Part shown: positions 25,974 through 35,536 of the stretch, piece by piece
Numbering within the stretch: the first letter of the stretch is position 1
Layout of the letters: each line of letters begins with the position of its first letter
Assembly: GCA_016222805.1 (NCBI GenBank)
Contig: JACRQG010000004.1
Coordinates: forward strand, 124,001-188,000
Source: Verrucomicrobiota bacterium
Lineage (GTDB): Bacteria > Verrucomicrobiota > Verrucomicrobiia > Opitutales > Opitutaceae
Length of the DNA stretch: 64,000 nt
Direction of reading: 5' to 3'
Notes under the pieces: generated by a model
What the model saw: only the letters and a program-made list of their open reading frames with translations
The model's database searches: none
What the model was told of the DNA's origin: nothing
Program-made: the position numbers and the translations under genes

Positions 25974-28900
25974 ATGGACCCCGCCCCACCTGCCACCCGC
26001 CGCTGGCACGCGGCGTTGTGGGAGGGCGTGTTTGCGACCGCGGCGTGCACGGGTGCCGGGATCCTTGGGAGGTTGATGCCCGGCGCCTCCGACCTCCAGT
26101 CGCCGATCTGGCCGGCGACGGGAGTGGCCACCTGGTGGCTGTTGATCGCCGGTCGTTCGTGGTGGCCGGTGGTCGCAGTGGCGGCGTCCGCCACCGCTCT
26201 TCTGACGCACGATGGCGTTGGCTTCGCGGGTGTCCTGCTGCTGGCCGCGGGCGCCACCCTGGAGGCCCTGGCGGGGCGGTGGTGCTGGCGATGGACGATG
26301 CGAAGGCTCGAGGTGCTGGAGGGCCTGGCCGAGCCGGTGGGCGCGCTGGCGACGGCGGCGGCGGGAGCCATGGTGGGGGCCACCGCCCGGTGGGCCGCCG
26401 GGGCCGTTGCGGGGCAGCAGGTTCCCGGACACGGCTGGGAGACGTGGCAGACCTGGTGGGAGGCGGATGCGCTCGGGCTCCTGCTGACCTTGCCGATCCT
26501 GCTCGCGATTCCGGTTTCGATGCGGGGAGTGCAGGAGCGGGGCCGGGGGCGCTGGCGGATGGCGGTCGGCGTTCTCCTGCTCGGCAGCATCGTCCTGGGA
26601 CTGGCCGTGGCGGTGCCGCCGGGCAGCGGGGCGGTGCTCGGGATCTTCCCGGTGTTGTTCCTCGCCGCGACCCGGCTCGGAAGGACGGGCGTCCGGGCGC
26701 TGGCGCTCGGCACGGTGGGATCCCTGCTGATCGCGACCAAGGTGGGCATCGGGCCTTTCATCGAGGAGGGGGGTGGCCCGGCGTTGATGGAACTGCAGGT
26801 CTTCATGGCCACCGTGCTGGTCACGGCCCTCGTCTTGCCGGCGCTCGGGCGAGGCAAGTTGTCGCTGCTGCCCGGCCTCGTCCTGCTCCTCGGGTGGTCG
26901 GTGAGCGTGTGGGTCTTCCTGTCGCTCTATTCGGACGTCAAGCGGCGGGATGACAACACGCTGGACCGCCGAATCGAACTGGCTCAGGCGGCCATCGAGG
27001 TGCGGTTGACCGACTACCTCCATGCGCTCCGCGGCGGCGTCAGCTACTTCCTGGCCTCCGAGGACGTGAGCCGCCGCGAATGGCAAGTCTACGCCCGGTC
27101 GCTGCAGATCGACGCCCGTTACCCGGGGATCAACGGCATCGGGGTGATCTTCCCGGTCGCGCCCGGGGCGGAGGAGGCCTGGCTGGCGCGGGCCCGGGCG
27201 GACGGCCTGGAGAAGATCTCGATCCGTCCCTTTCCGGCCACGATGGAAATCCCGGGGGAGGTGAAGTACGTGATCACCTACTGCGAGCCCGAGGAGCGGA
27301 ACCAGGTCTCGATCGGACGAAACATCCGGACTGAGCCGAGCCGACGGGACGCCTTGGATCTGGCACGCGACACCGGCCTGGCGCAGATCCGCCGGCGGAT
27401 CCGCGGTTCGCGCGACACCCAGCGCCGGCCGGACTTTCTGCTTTATCTGCCGTTTTATCGCGAAGGCGCGCTGCTCGGAACCCTGGAGGAGCGGCGGGCC
27501 GCGCACCATGGCTGGGTTTACGCCCAGTTCTTCTCGGATGCCTTCCTCGATGGTGTGCTCGGCCCGCTGCGCGATTCCCTCGAGGTCTACCTCTTCGAGC
27601 CCGGGCCGCTGGAACCGGTCGGCCTGATGTATGCCTCGGTGAAGGCCCAGGGCCCGCTGCCGCGGTTTGCGCGCCGGACCGTGCTGGAGATCGCCGGCCA
27701 GCCCTACCAGCTGGCGTGGCGCCGGGGGCCGAACTTCCCCAAGGCGGAAAAGGCGCCGGCCCTGCTCACCGCCGGAGCGTTCAATTTCGCCACGCTGTTG
27801 CTCGCCGGCGTGGTGGCGATGCAACAGGCTTCGCGCCGCCGGGCCCTCGAACTGGTCGCCGAACGGACCGCCGATCTCGAGCAGGCGCGCAACCAGCTCC
27901 TCGCGGCGAACCGCCTGCAGCGCGCCGTGCTCGACGGCTCGATCGTCAGCATCATCAGCACGACGCCGGAAGGGGTGGTCACGACCTTCAACCGGGGGGC
28001 GGAGCGCATGCTGGGTTACACCCACGACGAGGTGGTCGGCCGGGTGACCACGCTCCTGTTCCATGATGCCCGGGAGGTGGATGCGCGGGCGGAGGTGTTG
28101 TCGCGGGAGTGCGGTCGTCGCATCCCGTCGGATTTCACCGTCTTTACCACCCGGGCGGTCCAGGGGCACGTCGACGAGGCCGAGTGGACCTACCTGCGAA
28201 AGGACCGCACGCGCCTGCCGATCTGGCTCACGGTGACGGCGCTGCGTGACGCCACGGGTGCCATCACGGGATTCCTGGGATTGGCCTCCGACCTGACCGA
28301 GCGGAAGGCCTTGGAGAACGAACTGCGGGCGGAACGGCGGCAGCTGGGGGACATCTTCCGCTCGATGGCCGAGGGCATCCTGCTGGTGGATGCCGCCGGG
28401 ACGGTGCTGGAATGCAACGAAGCGGCGCAGCGAATCCTGGGGCTCCCGCGGGGGCAGTTGCTGGGCCGCACCCCCCTGCCCGAGGGATGGCAGTTGATCC
28501 GGGAAGACCGTTCCCCGCTGCCTCCGGAGGAGGAGCCCGCGCGCATCACCCTCCGCACTGGCGAGCGGCAGCAGGAGGTGGTTGTCGGGGTCCGGCGCCC
28601 GGACGCCTCCGTGATCTGGATCGCCGTCAACGTGGAACCGTTGCACGACGAGCAGGGCGGTTCGCGGCGGGTCGTCGCGAGCTTCTCGGACGTCACGGAA
28701 CTGCGGCGCATGACGCGGGAGCTCGCCGATCAGGAGGCGCGGTTGCGACTGGTCGTCGACGAGATGCCGATCGGTGTCCGCTGGGTCCGCCGGCTCGGCG
28801 GCCGGCACGAGACGGTGATTAATCCCGCCCACGAGCGGATCACCGGAGTGTCGCGGGCCGACGCCGAACGCCCCGGAGCCTACCTGGAGCGCACGCACCC

Positions 28901-31460
28901 GGAGGATCGCGGACCGCAGGAGAAGGGCATGGAGCAGCTGCGGCGGGGCGCACAGTCGCACTTTGCGATGGAAAAGCGCTTCCTGTGCGAGGATGGACAG
29001 GTGCGCTGGGCGGTGGTGACGTGGACGCGGCGGATTCTGCCCGGCGAGGGCAATTTCGAGGAGCTTTCGACCGTGATGGAGATCACGGCGCAGAAACAGG
29101 CCGAGCTCGCCCTGCGCCAGTCCTGGCGCGAGGTCAGCGATCTGAAGGCGGCGCTGGATTCTCACGCCCTGGTGGTCGTCACCGACCTGCGGGGTCGGAT
29201 CGTGCACGTGAACGCGCGGTTCTGCGAGGTCTCGGGATACGCCGAGGCGGAGATCGTCGGCCGGACGCCGTCGGTGGTGAATTCGGGGCTGCATCCGCCG
29301 GAGCACTTCCGGGCGCTGTGGCAGACCATCAGCCGGGGGGAGGTGTGGCGTGGGGAGATTCGCAACCGGGCCCGGGACGGCCGGCATTATTGGGTGACGT
29401 CCGCGGTGGTACCGTCGCTGTCGGACACGGGCCAGCCGGTGCGGTTTGTCGCCATCCAGATCGACATCACCGAGCGGAAACGGCTGGAGGAGAGCCTGGC
29501 CCAGGCGCGCGATCAGGCGCTCGAGGCCTCGCGGTTGAAATCGGAGTTCATGGCGACGATCAGCCACGAGATCCGGACCCCGATGAACGCGGTGCTCGGC
29601 ATGGCGGAGCTCCTTGCCGACACTCCCCTCAACGACGAGCAGCGGGAGATGGTGCGCACCGTCGGGGGCGGGGCGGAGACCCTGCTGACGATCATCAACG
29701 ACATCCTCGACTTTTCCCGCATCGAGGCGGGACGCCTGCGGCTCGAGCCGGCGGAATTCGACCTGCGCCAGGCGGTGGAGGACGTGGTCGCGCTCCTGGC
29801 CCCCCAGGCCCAGGCCAAACACCTCGAACTGGCGTGCGAGTTCGGCGCCGGCGAAGGCTGGCACTTCCTCGGGGACGGCGGACGGGTTCGCCAGGTCGCC
29901 ACCAACCTGGTCGGCAACGCGATCAAGTTCACGGAGCGCGGTGAAGTGGGGGTGCGCGTCTCGGTGGCGCCCGTGGAGGGCGATGAAGCGCGGCGCCGGG
30001 TCCGCGTGGAAGTGCGCGACACCGGGATCGGGATCGCGGCCGCGGTGCAACCCCGCCTGTTCCAGCCTTTCGTCCAGGGAGATGGCAGCACGACCCGCCG
30101 GTTTGGCGGCACCGGACTGGGCTTGGCCATCAGCCGGCAGCTGGTGACGCTAATGGGCGGCTCGATCGGCTTCTCCAGCGAGGAGGGCCGCGGCTCCACC
30201 TTCTGGTTCGAGGTCGACCTGACCCACCGCCCGCACTTGGGCGCTCCCGCAGTGCCGCCGCTCCCGCCCGGCCGGCGCGTGCTGGTGGCCGACGACAATG
30301 AAACCAACCGCCGGGTCCTGCGCGGACAGCTGGCCCGCCTGGGGGTCGAGGGTGTTGCGGTGGCAAGCGCGGCGGAGGCGCTGGAGCTTCTCGACGCCCC
30401 TGCCAGCGGTCCCTGGCACGCCGCCCTGCTGGATTATCAGATGCCCGATCAAAATGGCCTGCAGCTGGCGGCGGTCATCCGGGCCCGGAAGGCCCTGGCC
30501 GGCCTGCCGCTGCTGGTGCTCTCCTCCGCCGGCGGCGAAGCGGAAGGTGAAGCCGTGTCCTCCCTGGGCCTGGTGGCGTGGCTGCACAAGCCCGTGCAGG
30601 ACGCGCTGCTGGCCCGGAGCCTGACCCGCGCCTTCGGGCTGGCGCTGCCGACTCCTGCCGTTGCGGTCTCCGGGCCGGCACGTCCCGCCGGCTTGCGGGT
30701 CCTGGTCGCCGAGGATAACCGCGCCAACCAGCGGGTGGCGACCCTCCTGCTGCGCAAGCTCGGGCACCAGGCCGAACTCGTGGCCAACGGCGCGGAGGCA
30801 CTCGCCCGGCTCACCCAGCGCGATTTCGACGTCGTGCTGATGGATTGCCAGATGCCGGAGATGGATGGCTACGAGGCGGCGCGGCGGATTCGGGCGGGAG
30901 AGACGCCCCAGATCAATGCGCGGGTGCCGATCATCGCCCTCACCGCCTATGCCCGGCCCGAAGACCGGGCGCGCTGCCTTGCGGCGGGCATGGATGACTA
31001 TGTTTCCAAGCCCCTGCGCGCCTCGGAGCTGCAGGCGGCGCTGCAGCGGTGCGGCTTCGAACCCGCGGATCCCGGAGCGATCGGGGAACTCGCGGGTCCG
31101 TCGCGCGAGGTCTTTGATCTCGAGGCGCTGGAAAACGCCCGTGGCCTGCCGGGCCTGACCGGGGAGTCGCTCCTGCAGGAACTGGTGGTCGCCTACCTGA
31201 AGGATGAGCCGGCGCGGCTGGCCCGTCTCGCGCAGCTCGCGGCGGAGCGGGACGCCGGGGAGCTGGCCGAACTCGTCCACGCCTTCGGCGGCGAGGCAGC
31301 GGCGTTTGGCGGCCGCCAGGTGCGGCAGCTGGCCCTGGAGGTCGAGAGTGCGGCCCAGACCCGGGACTGGGAGGCGGTGGATTTTGGCATGCGGGCGTTG
31401 GAAAAGGCGTGCGGGACCCTGCGACGAGAGATTGACCGCCTGCACCTCGGCGGGAAGTAA
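25974..31460 (+). CDS. Hybrid sensor histidine kinase (MASE1-CHASE-4xPAS-HisKA-HATPase-REC-REC-Hpt)
   Basis: 1828 residues. Eight or so N-terminal membrane helices form a MASE1-like module (about 15-320). A CHASE-type extracytoplasmic sensor follows (about 325-590), then another helix and four PAS-like domains (about 635-780, 785-915, 920-1050 and 1055-1175). The kinase core has H-box SHEIRTPMNAVLG (His1198) and ATP-binding motifs NLVGNAIKFT, DTGIGIA and GGTGLGLAIS. Two receiver domains carry Asp1487 (first, with divergent surroundings) and Asp1624 (second, canonical LMDCQMPEMDG). A C-terminal Hpt has His1769 in LVHAFGGEAAAFG, lacking the usual Lys after the His. The phosphorelay output probably includes the REC-CxxC regulator 100 bp downstream. 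The signal sensed is unknown. Confidence 0.92.
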   Translation: MDPAPPATRRWHAALWEGVFATAACTGAGILGRLMPGASDLQSPIWPATGVATWWLLIAGRSWWPVVAVAASATALLTHDGVGFAGVLLLAAGATLEALAGRWCWRWTMRRLEVLEGLAEPVGALATAAAGAMVGATARWAAGAVAGQQVPGHGWETWQTWWEADALGLLLTLPILLAIPVSMRGVQERGRGRWRMAVGVLLLGSIVLGLAVAVPPGSGAVLGIFPVLFLAATRLGRTGVRALALGTVGSLLIATKVGIGPFIEEGGGPALMELQVFMATVLVTALVLPALGRGKLSLLPGLVLLLGWSVSVWVFLSLYSDVKRRDDNTLDRRIELAQAAIEVRLTDYLHALRGGVSYFLASEDVSRREWQVYARSLQIDARYPGINGIGVIFPVAPGAEEAWLARARADGLEKISIRPFPATMEIPGEVKYVITYCEPEERNQVSIGRNIRTEPSRRDALDLARDTGLAQIRRRIRGSRDTQRRPDFLLYLPFYREGALLGTLEERRAAHHGWVYAQFFSDAFLDGVLGPLRDSLEVYLFEPGPLEPVGLMYASVKAQGPLPRFARRTVLEIAGQPYQLAWRRGPNFPKAEKAPALLTAGAFNFATLLLAGVVAMQQASRRRALELVAERTADLEQARNQLLAANRLQRAVLDGSIVSIISTTPEGVVTTFNRGAERMLGYTHDEVVGRVTTLLFHDAREVDARAEVLSRECGRRIPSDFTVFTTRAVQGHVDEAEWTYLRKDRTRLPIWLTVTALRDATGAITGFLGLASDLTERKALENELRAERRQLGDIFRSMAEGILLVDAAGTVLECNEAAQRILGLPRGQLLGRTPLPEGWQLIREDRSPLPPEEEPARITLRTGERQQEVVVGVRRPDASVIWIAVNVEPLHDEQGGSRRVVASFSDVTELRRMTRELADQEARLRLVVDEMPIGVRWVRRLGGRHETVINPAHERITGVSRADAERPGAYLERTHPEDRGPQEKGMEQLRRGAQSHFAMEKRFLCEDGQVRWAVVTWTRRILPGEGNFEELSTVMEITAQKQAELALRQSWREVSDLKAALDSHALVVVTDLRGRIVHVNARFCEVSGYAEAEIVGRTPSVVNSGLHPPEHFRALWQTISRGEVWRGEIRNRARDGRHYWVTSAVVPSLSDTGQPVRFVAIQIDITERKRLEESLAQARDQALEASRLKSEFMATISHEIRTPMNAVLGMAELLADTPLNDEQREMVRTVGGGAETLLTIINDILDFSRIEAGRLRLEPAEFDLRQAVEDVVALLAPQAQAKHLELACEFGAGEGWHFLGDGGRVRQVATNLVGNAIKFTERGEVGVRVSVAPVEGDEARRRVRVEVRDTGIGIAAAVQPRLFQPFVQGDGSTTRRFGGTGLGLAISRQLVTLMGGSIGFSSEEGRGSTFWFEVDLTHRPHLGAPAVPPLPPGRRVLVADDNETNRRVLRGQLARLGVEGVAVASAAEALELLDAPASGPWHAALLDYQMPDQNGLQLAAVIRARKALAGLPLLVLSSAGGEAEGEAVSSLGLVAWLHKPVQDALLARSLTRAFGLALPTPAVAVSGPARPAGLRVLVAEDNRANQRVATLLLRKLGHQAELVANGAEALARLTQRDFDVVLMDCQMPEMDGYEAARRIRAGETPQINARVPIIALTAYARPEDRARCLAAGMDDYVSKPLRASELQAALQRCGFEPADPGAIGELAGPSREVFDLEALENARGLPGLTGESLLQELVVAYLKDEPARLARLAQLAAERDAGELAELVHAFGGEAAAFGGRQVRQLALEVESAAQTRDWEAVDFGMRALEKACGTLRREIDRLHLGGK

Positions 31461-31560
31461 TCAGGCTTCGGCCGCAGCTCAGCTCCGGCCGCGGCCGACT
31501 TCGGTCGTCGCTTTCGTCTTCGTTTCCCCCTTCCTCACTCCTCGACTCCATCCCCTCGGC

Positions 31561-32199
31561 ATGAGAATCCTCGCGATCGAAGACCAGCCTGTGGCAGCGA
31601 TGCAGTTGCTGGCCGTGCTGAAATCCCAGGGGCATACGGTCGATGCGGCGCACGATGGGGAGGAAGCCTGGCGGATGCTGGAATCTGGCGGGCATCGGAT
31701 TGTGGTGAGCGACTGGCGCGTGCCGGGGATCGACGGGTTGCAGCTCTGCCGGATGATCCGCAACCGGGGGGGCGACTACGTCTACTTCATCCTGATTTCC
31801 TCGATCAAGGTGACCCGCGAGCGGCAGGCCGAGGCGCTGGCTGCCGGCGTCGACGATTTCCTCCGCAAGCCCGTGGACCCCGATGAACTCGGGATGCGCC
31901 TGCATGTCGCCGCCCGGATCATCGAGTTCACCAACCGCGTGCAGCAGTTGGAGTCGTTCCTGCCGATTTGCGGCTACTGCAAGAAGGTCCGGAGCGACGA
32001 GAAATACTGGCAGGCGATCGAGGACTATTACGCCCGCAAGCAGGGCACCAAGTTCAGCCACGGCATCTGTCCGGACTGCTACCAGAAGGTGATGCTGCCC
32101 CAGCTGGCGCGGCTGGGCATCGGCGAAGAGCCGGTGCATCCGCCGCCCGTGGCCACCGCGGTGCCGTCGCCGGAGAGCGGAGTTCCCGGCCAGGGTTAG
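31561..32199 (+). CDS. Response regulator with C-terminal CxYCKK/CPxC module
   Basis: 212 residues. A receiver domain fills residues 1-125 (MRILAIEDQ; phospho-acceptor Asp51 in VVSDWRVPGIDG; Lys103 in FLRKPVD). A linker helix leads to a small four-cysteine module: LPICGYCKKVRSD (Cys137, Cys140), KYW, then FSHGICPDCY (Cys170, Cys173). The cysteine pairs suggest zinc or a redox-sensitive site. This module is common after REC or PAS domains in Planctomycetota and Verrucomicrobiota and has no established biochemical role. No DNA-binding or enzymatic output domain is present. A close paralogue lies at 34685. Confidence 0.85.
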   Translation: MRILAIEDQPVAAMQLLAVLKSQGHTVDAAHDGEEAWRMLESGGHRIVVSDWRVPGIDGLQLCRMIRNRGGDYVYFILISSIKVTRERQAEALAAGVDDFLRKPVDPDELGMRLHVAARIIEFTNRVQQLESFLPICGYCKKVRSDEKYWQAIEDYYARKQGTKFSHGICPDCYQKVMLPQLARLGIGEEPVHPPPVATAVPSPESGVPGQG

Positions 32200-32222
32200 G
32201 GTTGCCTGGTTGCGTGCGGGTC

Positions 32223-32320
32223 GGCGGGGCGCGGTCGCCCCGCCCACATCCATTCCAGCAGGGGATTCCAATGCGCTGCTTCCTCCCGGATTCCCTGTAG
32301 GCGGGGCGACCGCGCCCCGC
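32223..32320. repeat. Facing pair of palindromic intergenic repeats (GGCGGGGCG type)
   Basis: The first unit is 32223-32244, a 9-bp perfect stem with loop CGGT. The second is 32301-32320, an 8-bp stem with loop ACCG, preceded by TGTAG. They have the same sequence in opposite orientation, 56 bp apart, in the gap before the YyaL-type gene. They are related in design to the repeats at 40253, 42066, 48398 and 49928. Confidence 0.7.
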
Positions 32321-32411
32321 GGAGAGAGGCCCGCGAGGCGGACGGCCCCGCGGCAAATCGCGTTTCGCCTTTGCGGTTCCGGCGGCGCTGTGCCTCTTTC
32401 CCGCGCCCACC

Positions 32412-34604
32412 ATGCCCAACGCCCTGGCCCGCGAAAAGTCCCCCTATCTGCTGCAGCACGCCGAGAATCCGGTGAGCTGGCTGCCCTGGGGCGAGGCCGC
32501 CTTCGCCCGGGCCCGCGCGGAGCAGAAACCGATCTTCCTCAGCATCGGCTACTCCACCTGCCATTGGTGCCACGTGATGGCGCACGAGTCGTTCGAGGAC
32601 GCCGCCATCGCCGCGCTGCTCAACGAGCACTTTGTGGCGATCAAGGTGGATCGCGAAGAACGGCCGGACGTCGACCGGGTGTACATGACCTACGTGCAGG
32701 CGATGACCGGCCACGGCGGCTGGCCGTTGAGCGCGTGGCTGACGCCGGACCTCAAGCCCTTCTACGGCGGGACCTATTTTCCGCCCGATGACCGGCACGG
32801 CCGGCCGGGGTTTCCGACGATCCTGCGCGCGATCGCGCACGGCTGGCGGGAGGAGCGCGAAAAACTGGTGGGAGAGGGGGAGCGCGCGGTGCGGCTCCTG
32901 TCCGACCACGCCCGGACCAGCGGCGAGGCAGCGCCGGAGGGGAGGGAGGAATCGCTGGTCGAGGCGGCGGGCCAGGCGTACGAGCGCGGCTTCCAGCACT
33001 ATTACGAGTCCCACGATCCGACCCACGGCGGTTTCGGCGGCGCGCCCAAGTTCCCGCGCGCCTCCAACCTTGCGTTTCTCTTCCGCGTCGCGGCCCTGCA
33101 GGGGATCGACAGCGAGGTGGGCCGGGAGGCGGTGCGGCTGGCGACCTTCACGCTCCAGGCGATGGCGCGGGGCGGCATCCACGATCACGTCGGGGGCGGC
33201 TACCATCGCTACTCCGTCGATGAGCGCTGGCTGGTGCCGCATTTCGAGAAGATGCTCTACGACCAGGCGCAGATTGCGATGAACTGCGTCGAGGCGCGCC
33301 AGGCCACCGGCGATGAACGGTATGCCTGGATGGCCCGCGACATCTTCGACTACGTGGCGCGGGAGCTGACGGGCCCGGAGGGCGGCTTCTACACCGCCGA
33401 GGATGCCGACTCCGCCGAGGCCGGACCGGGCGGGGCGCGGCACGCGGAGGGGGCGTTTTATGTATGGACGGCGGCGGAACTCCGCGCGGCCCTAGGCGAC
33501 GACTTCGCCCTCGCGGCGGCCCACTTCGGCGTGACCGAAGACGGCAACGTCCCCGCGGCCCAGGATCCCCAGGGCGAACTCCGGGGCCGCAACGTCCTCG
33601 CCCAGCGGCATCCGCTGGCCGAGACGGCGCGGCGGGAGGGGTGTTCGCTCGAGGCGGCCAACGAACGCCTGCTGGCGTTGCTGGCCCGCCTGCGGCAATG
33701 GCGGGCGGGCCGCCCGCGACCCTCGCGCGACGACAAGATCGTGACCGCCGGCAACGGGCTGATGATCTCGGCGCTCGCCCGGGCCCACCGGGTGCTGGGG
33801 GACGAGACCCTGCTGCCCGCGGCCGTGCGCGCCGCGGAGTTTGTCTCCCGTGAGCTGTACGACGCGAAGCGGGGTTTGCTCTACCGGTGCTGGCGCGAGG
33901 GTCGCGGGGCCGCGGAGGCCTTTGCCGAGGATTACGCCTGTCTGATCCAGGCGCTCCTGGACCTGTACGAGGCGTCGTTCGAGATTCGCTGGCTGCAGTG
34001 GGCGGTGCAGCTGCAGGCGACCATGGATCGCCTCTTCTGGGACGAAGAACACGGCGGCTATTTCGACGCCGCGGCGGGGGACGCGAGCATCGTGCTGCGC
34101 CTGAAGGAGGATTACGACGGCGCCGAGCCGGCTCCGAGCAGCGTGGCGGCGATGAACCTCCTGCGGCTCGGCGCGGTGTTCGACGGCACGGGGTCCGCCG
34201 GGGCGCCGTCCCCGGGTTATGGCGAGCGCGGCCGGCGCACGATCGAGGCGTTCCGAGCCCGCTGGCGGCGGGCGCCGCAGGCGTTGCCGCAGCTGGTGTG
34301 TGCCCTGGAACTGGCGCTGGAGCCGCCGCGCCACGTGGTGATTGCGGGGGATCCGCGGCGTGCGGACTTCCAGGCACTGGCGGCCGTGGTGGCAAAACGC
34401 CTCGGTGCCACGCGGGTGGTGCTGGCGGCCGATGGCGGCGAGGGCCAGCAGTGGCTGGCGGAGCGCGCGCCCTGGCTGGCCGGGATGCGGCCCATCGCGG
34501 GCCAGGCGACCGCCTACGTCTGCGAGGAATTCGCCTGCCGCGCCCCGGTGACCGGGGCCGAGGAGCTTGAGCGCCTCCTGCACGGCTCGCCGGCGGGATC
34601 GTGA
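32412..34604 (+). CDS. YyaL/SSP411-type protein with N-terminal thioredoxin-like domain
   Basis: 730 residues, the normal length for this family. The N-terminal 165 residues are a thioredoxin-fold domain (DUF255) opening with [19 protein letters not shown] and carrying [14 protein letters not shown] (Cys50-x-x-Cys53). Next come [14 protein letters not shown] and [20 protein letters not shown]. The rest is an (alpha/alpha)6-barrel like that of N-acylglucosamine epimerase-type enzymes, with [31 protein letters not shown] and EDADSAE. No signal peptide. The molecular function is not established. A GTG within its stop codon could couple translation to the next regulator. Confidence 0.9.
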   Translation: MPNALAREKSPYLLQHAENPVSWLPWGEAAFARARAEQKPIFLSIGYSTCHWCHVMAHESFEDAAIAALLNEHFVAIKVDREERPDVDRVYMTYVQAMTGHGGWPLSAWLTPDLKPFYGGTYFPPDDRHGRPGFPTILRAIAHGWREEREKLVGEGERAVRLLSDHARTSGEAAPEGREESLVEAAGQAYERGFQHYYESHDPTHGGFGGAPKFPRASNLAFLFRVAALQGIDSEVGREAVRLATFTLQAMARGGIHDHVGGGYHRYSVDERWLVPHFEKMLYDQAQIAMNCVEARQATGDERYAWMARDIFDYVARELTGPEGGFYTAEDADSAEAGPGGARHAEGAFYVWTAAELRAALGDDFALAAAHFGVTEDGNVPAAQDPQGELRGRNVLAQRHPLAETARREGCSLEAANERLLALLARLRQWRAGRPRPSRDDKIVTAGNGLMISALARAHRVLGDETLLPAAVRAAEFVSRELYDAKRGLLYRCWREGRGAAEAFAEDYACLIQALLDLYEASFEIRWLQWAVQLQATMDRLFWDEEHGGYFDAAAGDASIVLRLKEDYDGAEPAPSSVAAMNLLRLGAVFDGTGSAGAPSPGYGERGRRTIEAFRARWRRAPQALPQLVCALELALEPPRHVVIAGDPRRADFQALAAVVAKRLGATRVVLAADGGEGQQWLAERAPWLAGMRPIAGQATAYVCEEFACRAPVTGAEELERLLHGSPAGS

Positions 34605-34684
34605 CGCCGGGCCGGGTCGACGCTCCCGGCGGCATTTTCTGCGTTGCGCCGGGAGTGGCGGTGACGCTTAAACGCGCATCCCTC

Positions 34685-35308
34685 GTGAAGATTCTCGCCG
34701 TCGAAGACGATGCCGTGGCCCGGGCCATTCTGATGAAGGCGCTCCTGCGCCTCGGCCACGAGGTGGTCCTGGCTCCGGATGGCGAGGCGGCCTGGGCGGC
34801 GGTCCAGGAGGATCCGGTACGGGTGGTGGTGAGCGACTGGATCATGCCCGGGATCGACGGCCTCGAGTTGTGCCGCCGGATCCGGGCGCGCACCGGGTTC
34901 GAGTACGTCTACTTCATCCTGCTCACCGCGCGGGATGCGTCGCCCGAGAACCAGAACGCCGCCGCCGACGCGGGGGTCGACGACTTCCTGACCAAGCCCC
35001 TCGACGTCTCCGAACTGTGGACACGCCTGCGCGTCGCGGAGCGCATCCTGCGCTACACCACGCAGGTGCGGCAGCTCGAGGAGCTCCTGCCGATTTGTTC
35101 CTACTGCAAGAAAATCCGCGACGACCAGAACTACTGGCAGCAGATCGAGGGCTACATCAGCGAGCGCACCGGCAGCGACTTCAGCCACTCGGTGTGCCCC
35201 GATTGCTACAGCCGGGTGGTGCTGCCGGAGCTCGAGAAGCTGCGGGCCAGCGTGCCGGCTTCGTCGCGACCCCCGCACCCCGTTGCAAGAACGCATCCAA
35301 AGGCTTGA
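34685..35308 (+). CDS. Response regulator with C-terminal CxYCKK/CPxC module (second copy)
   Basis: 207 residues from the GTG at 34685, chosen because the protein then begins VKILAVEDD, as its paralogue does. A GTG at 34601 overlapping the previous stop would add 28 residues. Asp51 is the phospho-acceptor (VVSDWIMPGIDG). The C-terminal module is ELLPICSYCKKIRDD (Cys138, Cys141), NYW, then FSHSVCPDCY (Cys171, Cys174). It shares the whole architecture of the protein at 31561 with clear divergence, so the two look like an old duplication or a two-branch relay. Its end overlaps the small slyX-like gene. Confidence 0.82.
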   Translation: MKILAVEDDAVARAILMKALLRLGHEVVLAPDGEAAWAAVQEDPVRVVVSDWIMPGIDGLELCRRIRARTGFEYVYFILLTARDASPENQNAAADAGVDDFLTKPLDVSELWTRLRVAERILRYTTQVRQLEELLPICSYCKKIRDDQNYWQQIEGYISERTGSDFSHSVCPDCYSRVVLPELEKLRASVPASSRPPHPVARTHPKA

Positions 35309-35483
35309 GGAGAAGCTCGCGTATCTCGAGCGCCACGTGACCGAGCAGGACCGGGCGATGCTCGAGCTGGCGGAGGAGATCACCCGACTGCGGCGGGAGC
35401 TCAGGATGGTGCGTGAGCGCGCCGCCCCCGGGGCGGCAGCGGCCGGCGAGCCGGAGGCGCCGGAACGCCCGCCGCACTACTGA
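35283..35483 (+). CDS. slyX: SlyX-like small coiled-coil protein
   Basis: 66 residues from a TTG at 35283 inside the end of the preceding regulator gene (different frame, 26-bp overlap). The sequence starts MQERIQRLEEKLAYLERHV and continues as a heptad coiled coil, the SlyX signature (LE.kLafqE..ie.Ln..), with a Pro/Ala-rich tail ending PPHY, as in family members. The function of SlyX is unclear; it was found beside the isomerase SlyD in E. coli. The start codon is uncertain but no ATG is available. Confidence 0.75.
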   Translation: MQERIQRLEEKLAYLERHVTEQDRAMLELAEEITRLRRELRMVRERAAPGAAAAGEPEAPERPPHY

Positions 35484-35536
35484 GTACGTCGCCCCGCTGC
35501 GGCCGCGGGGCACGGATCCCGTCCGCCCACGCGCGC

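Noticed and set aside
24924-30050. A 1708-codon open frame on the - strand opposite the hybrid kinase
   Set aside because: It is the antisense of a clearly coding, high-GC region (deoxyhypusine-synthase-like and kinase genes). Its protein is Arg/His/Pro/Gln-rich with no domain.
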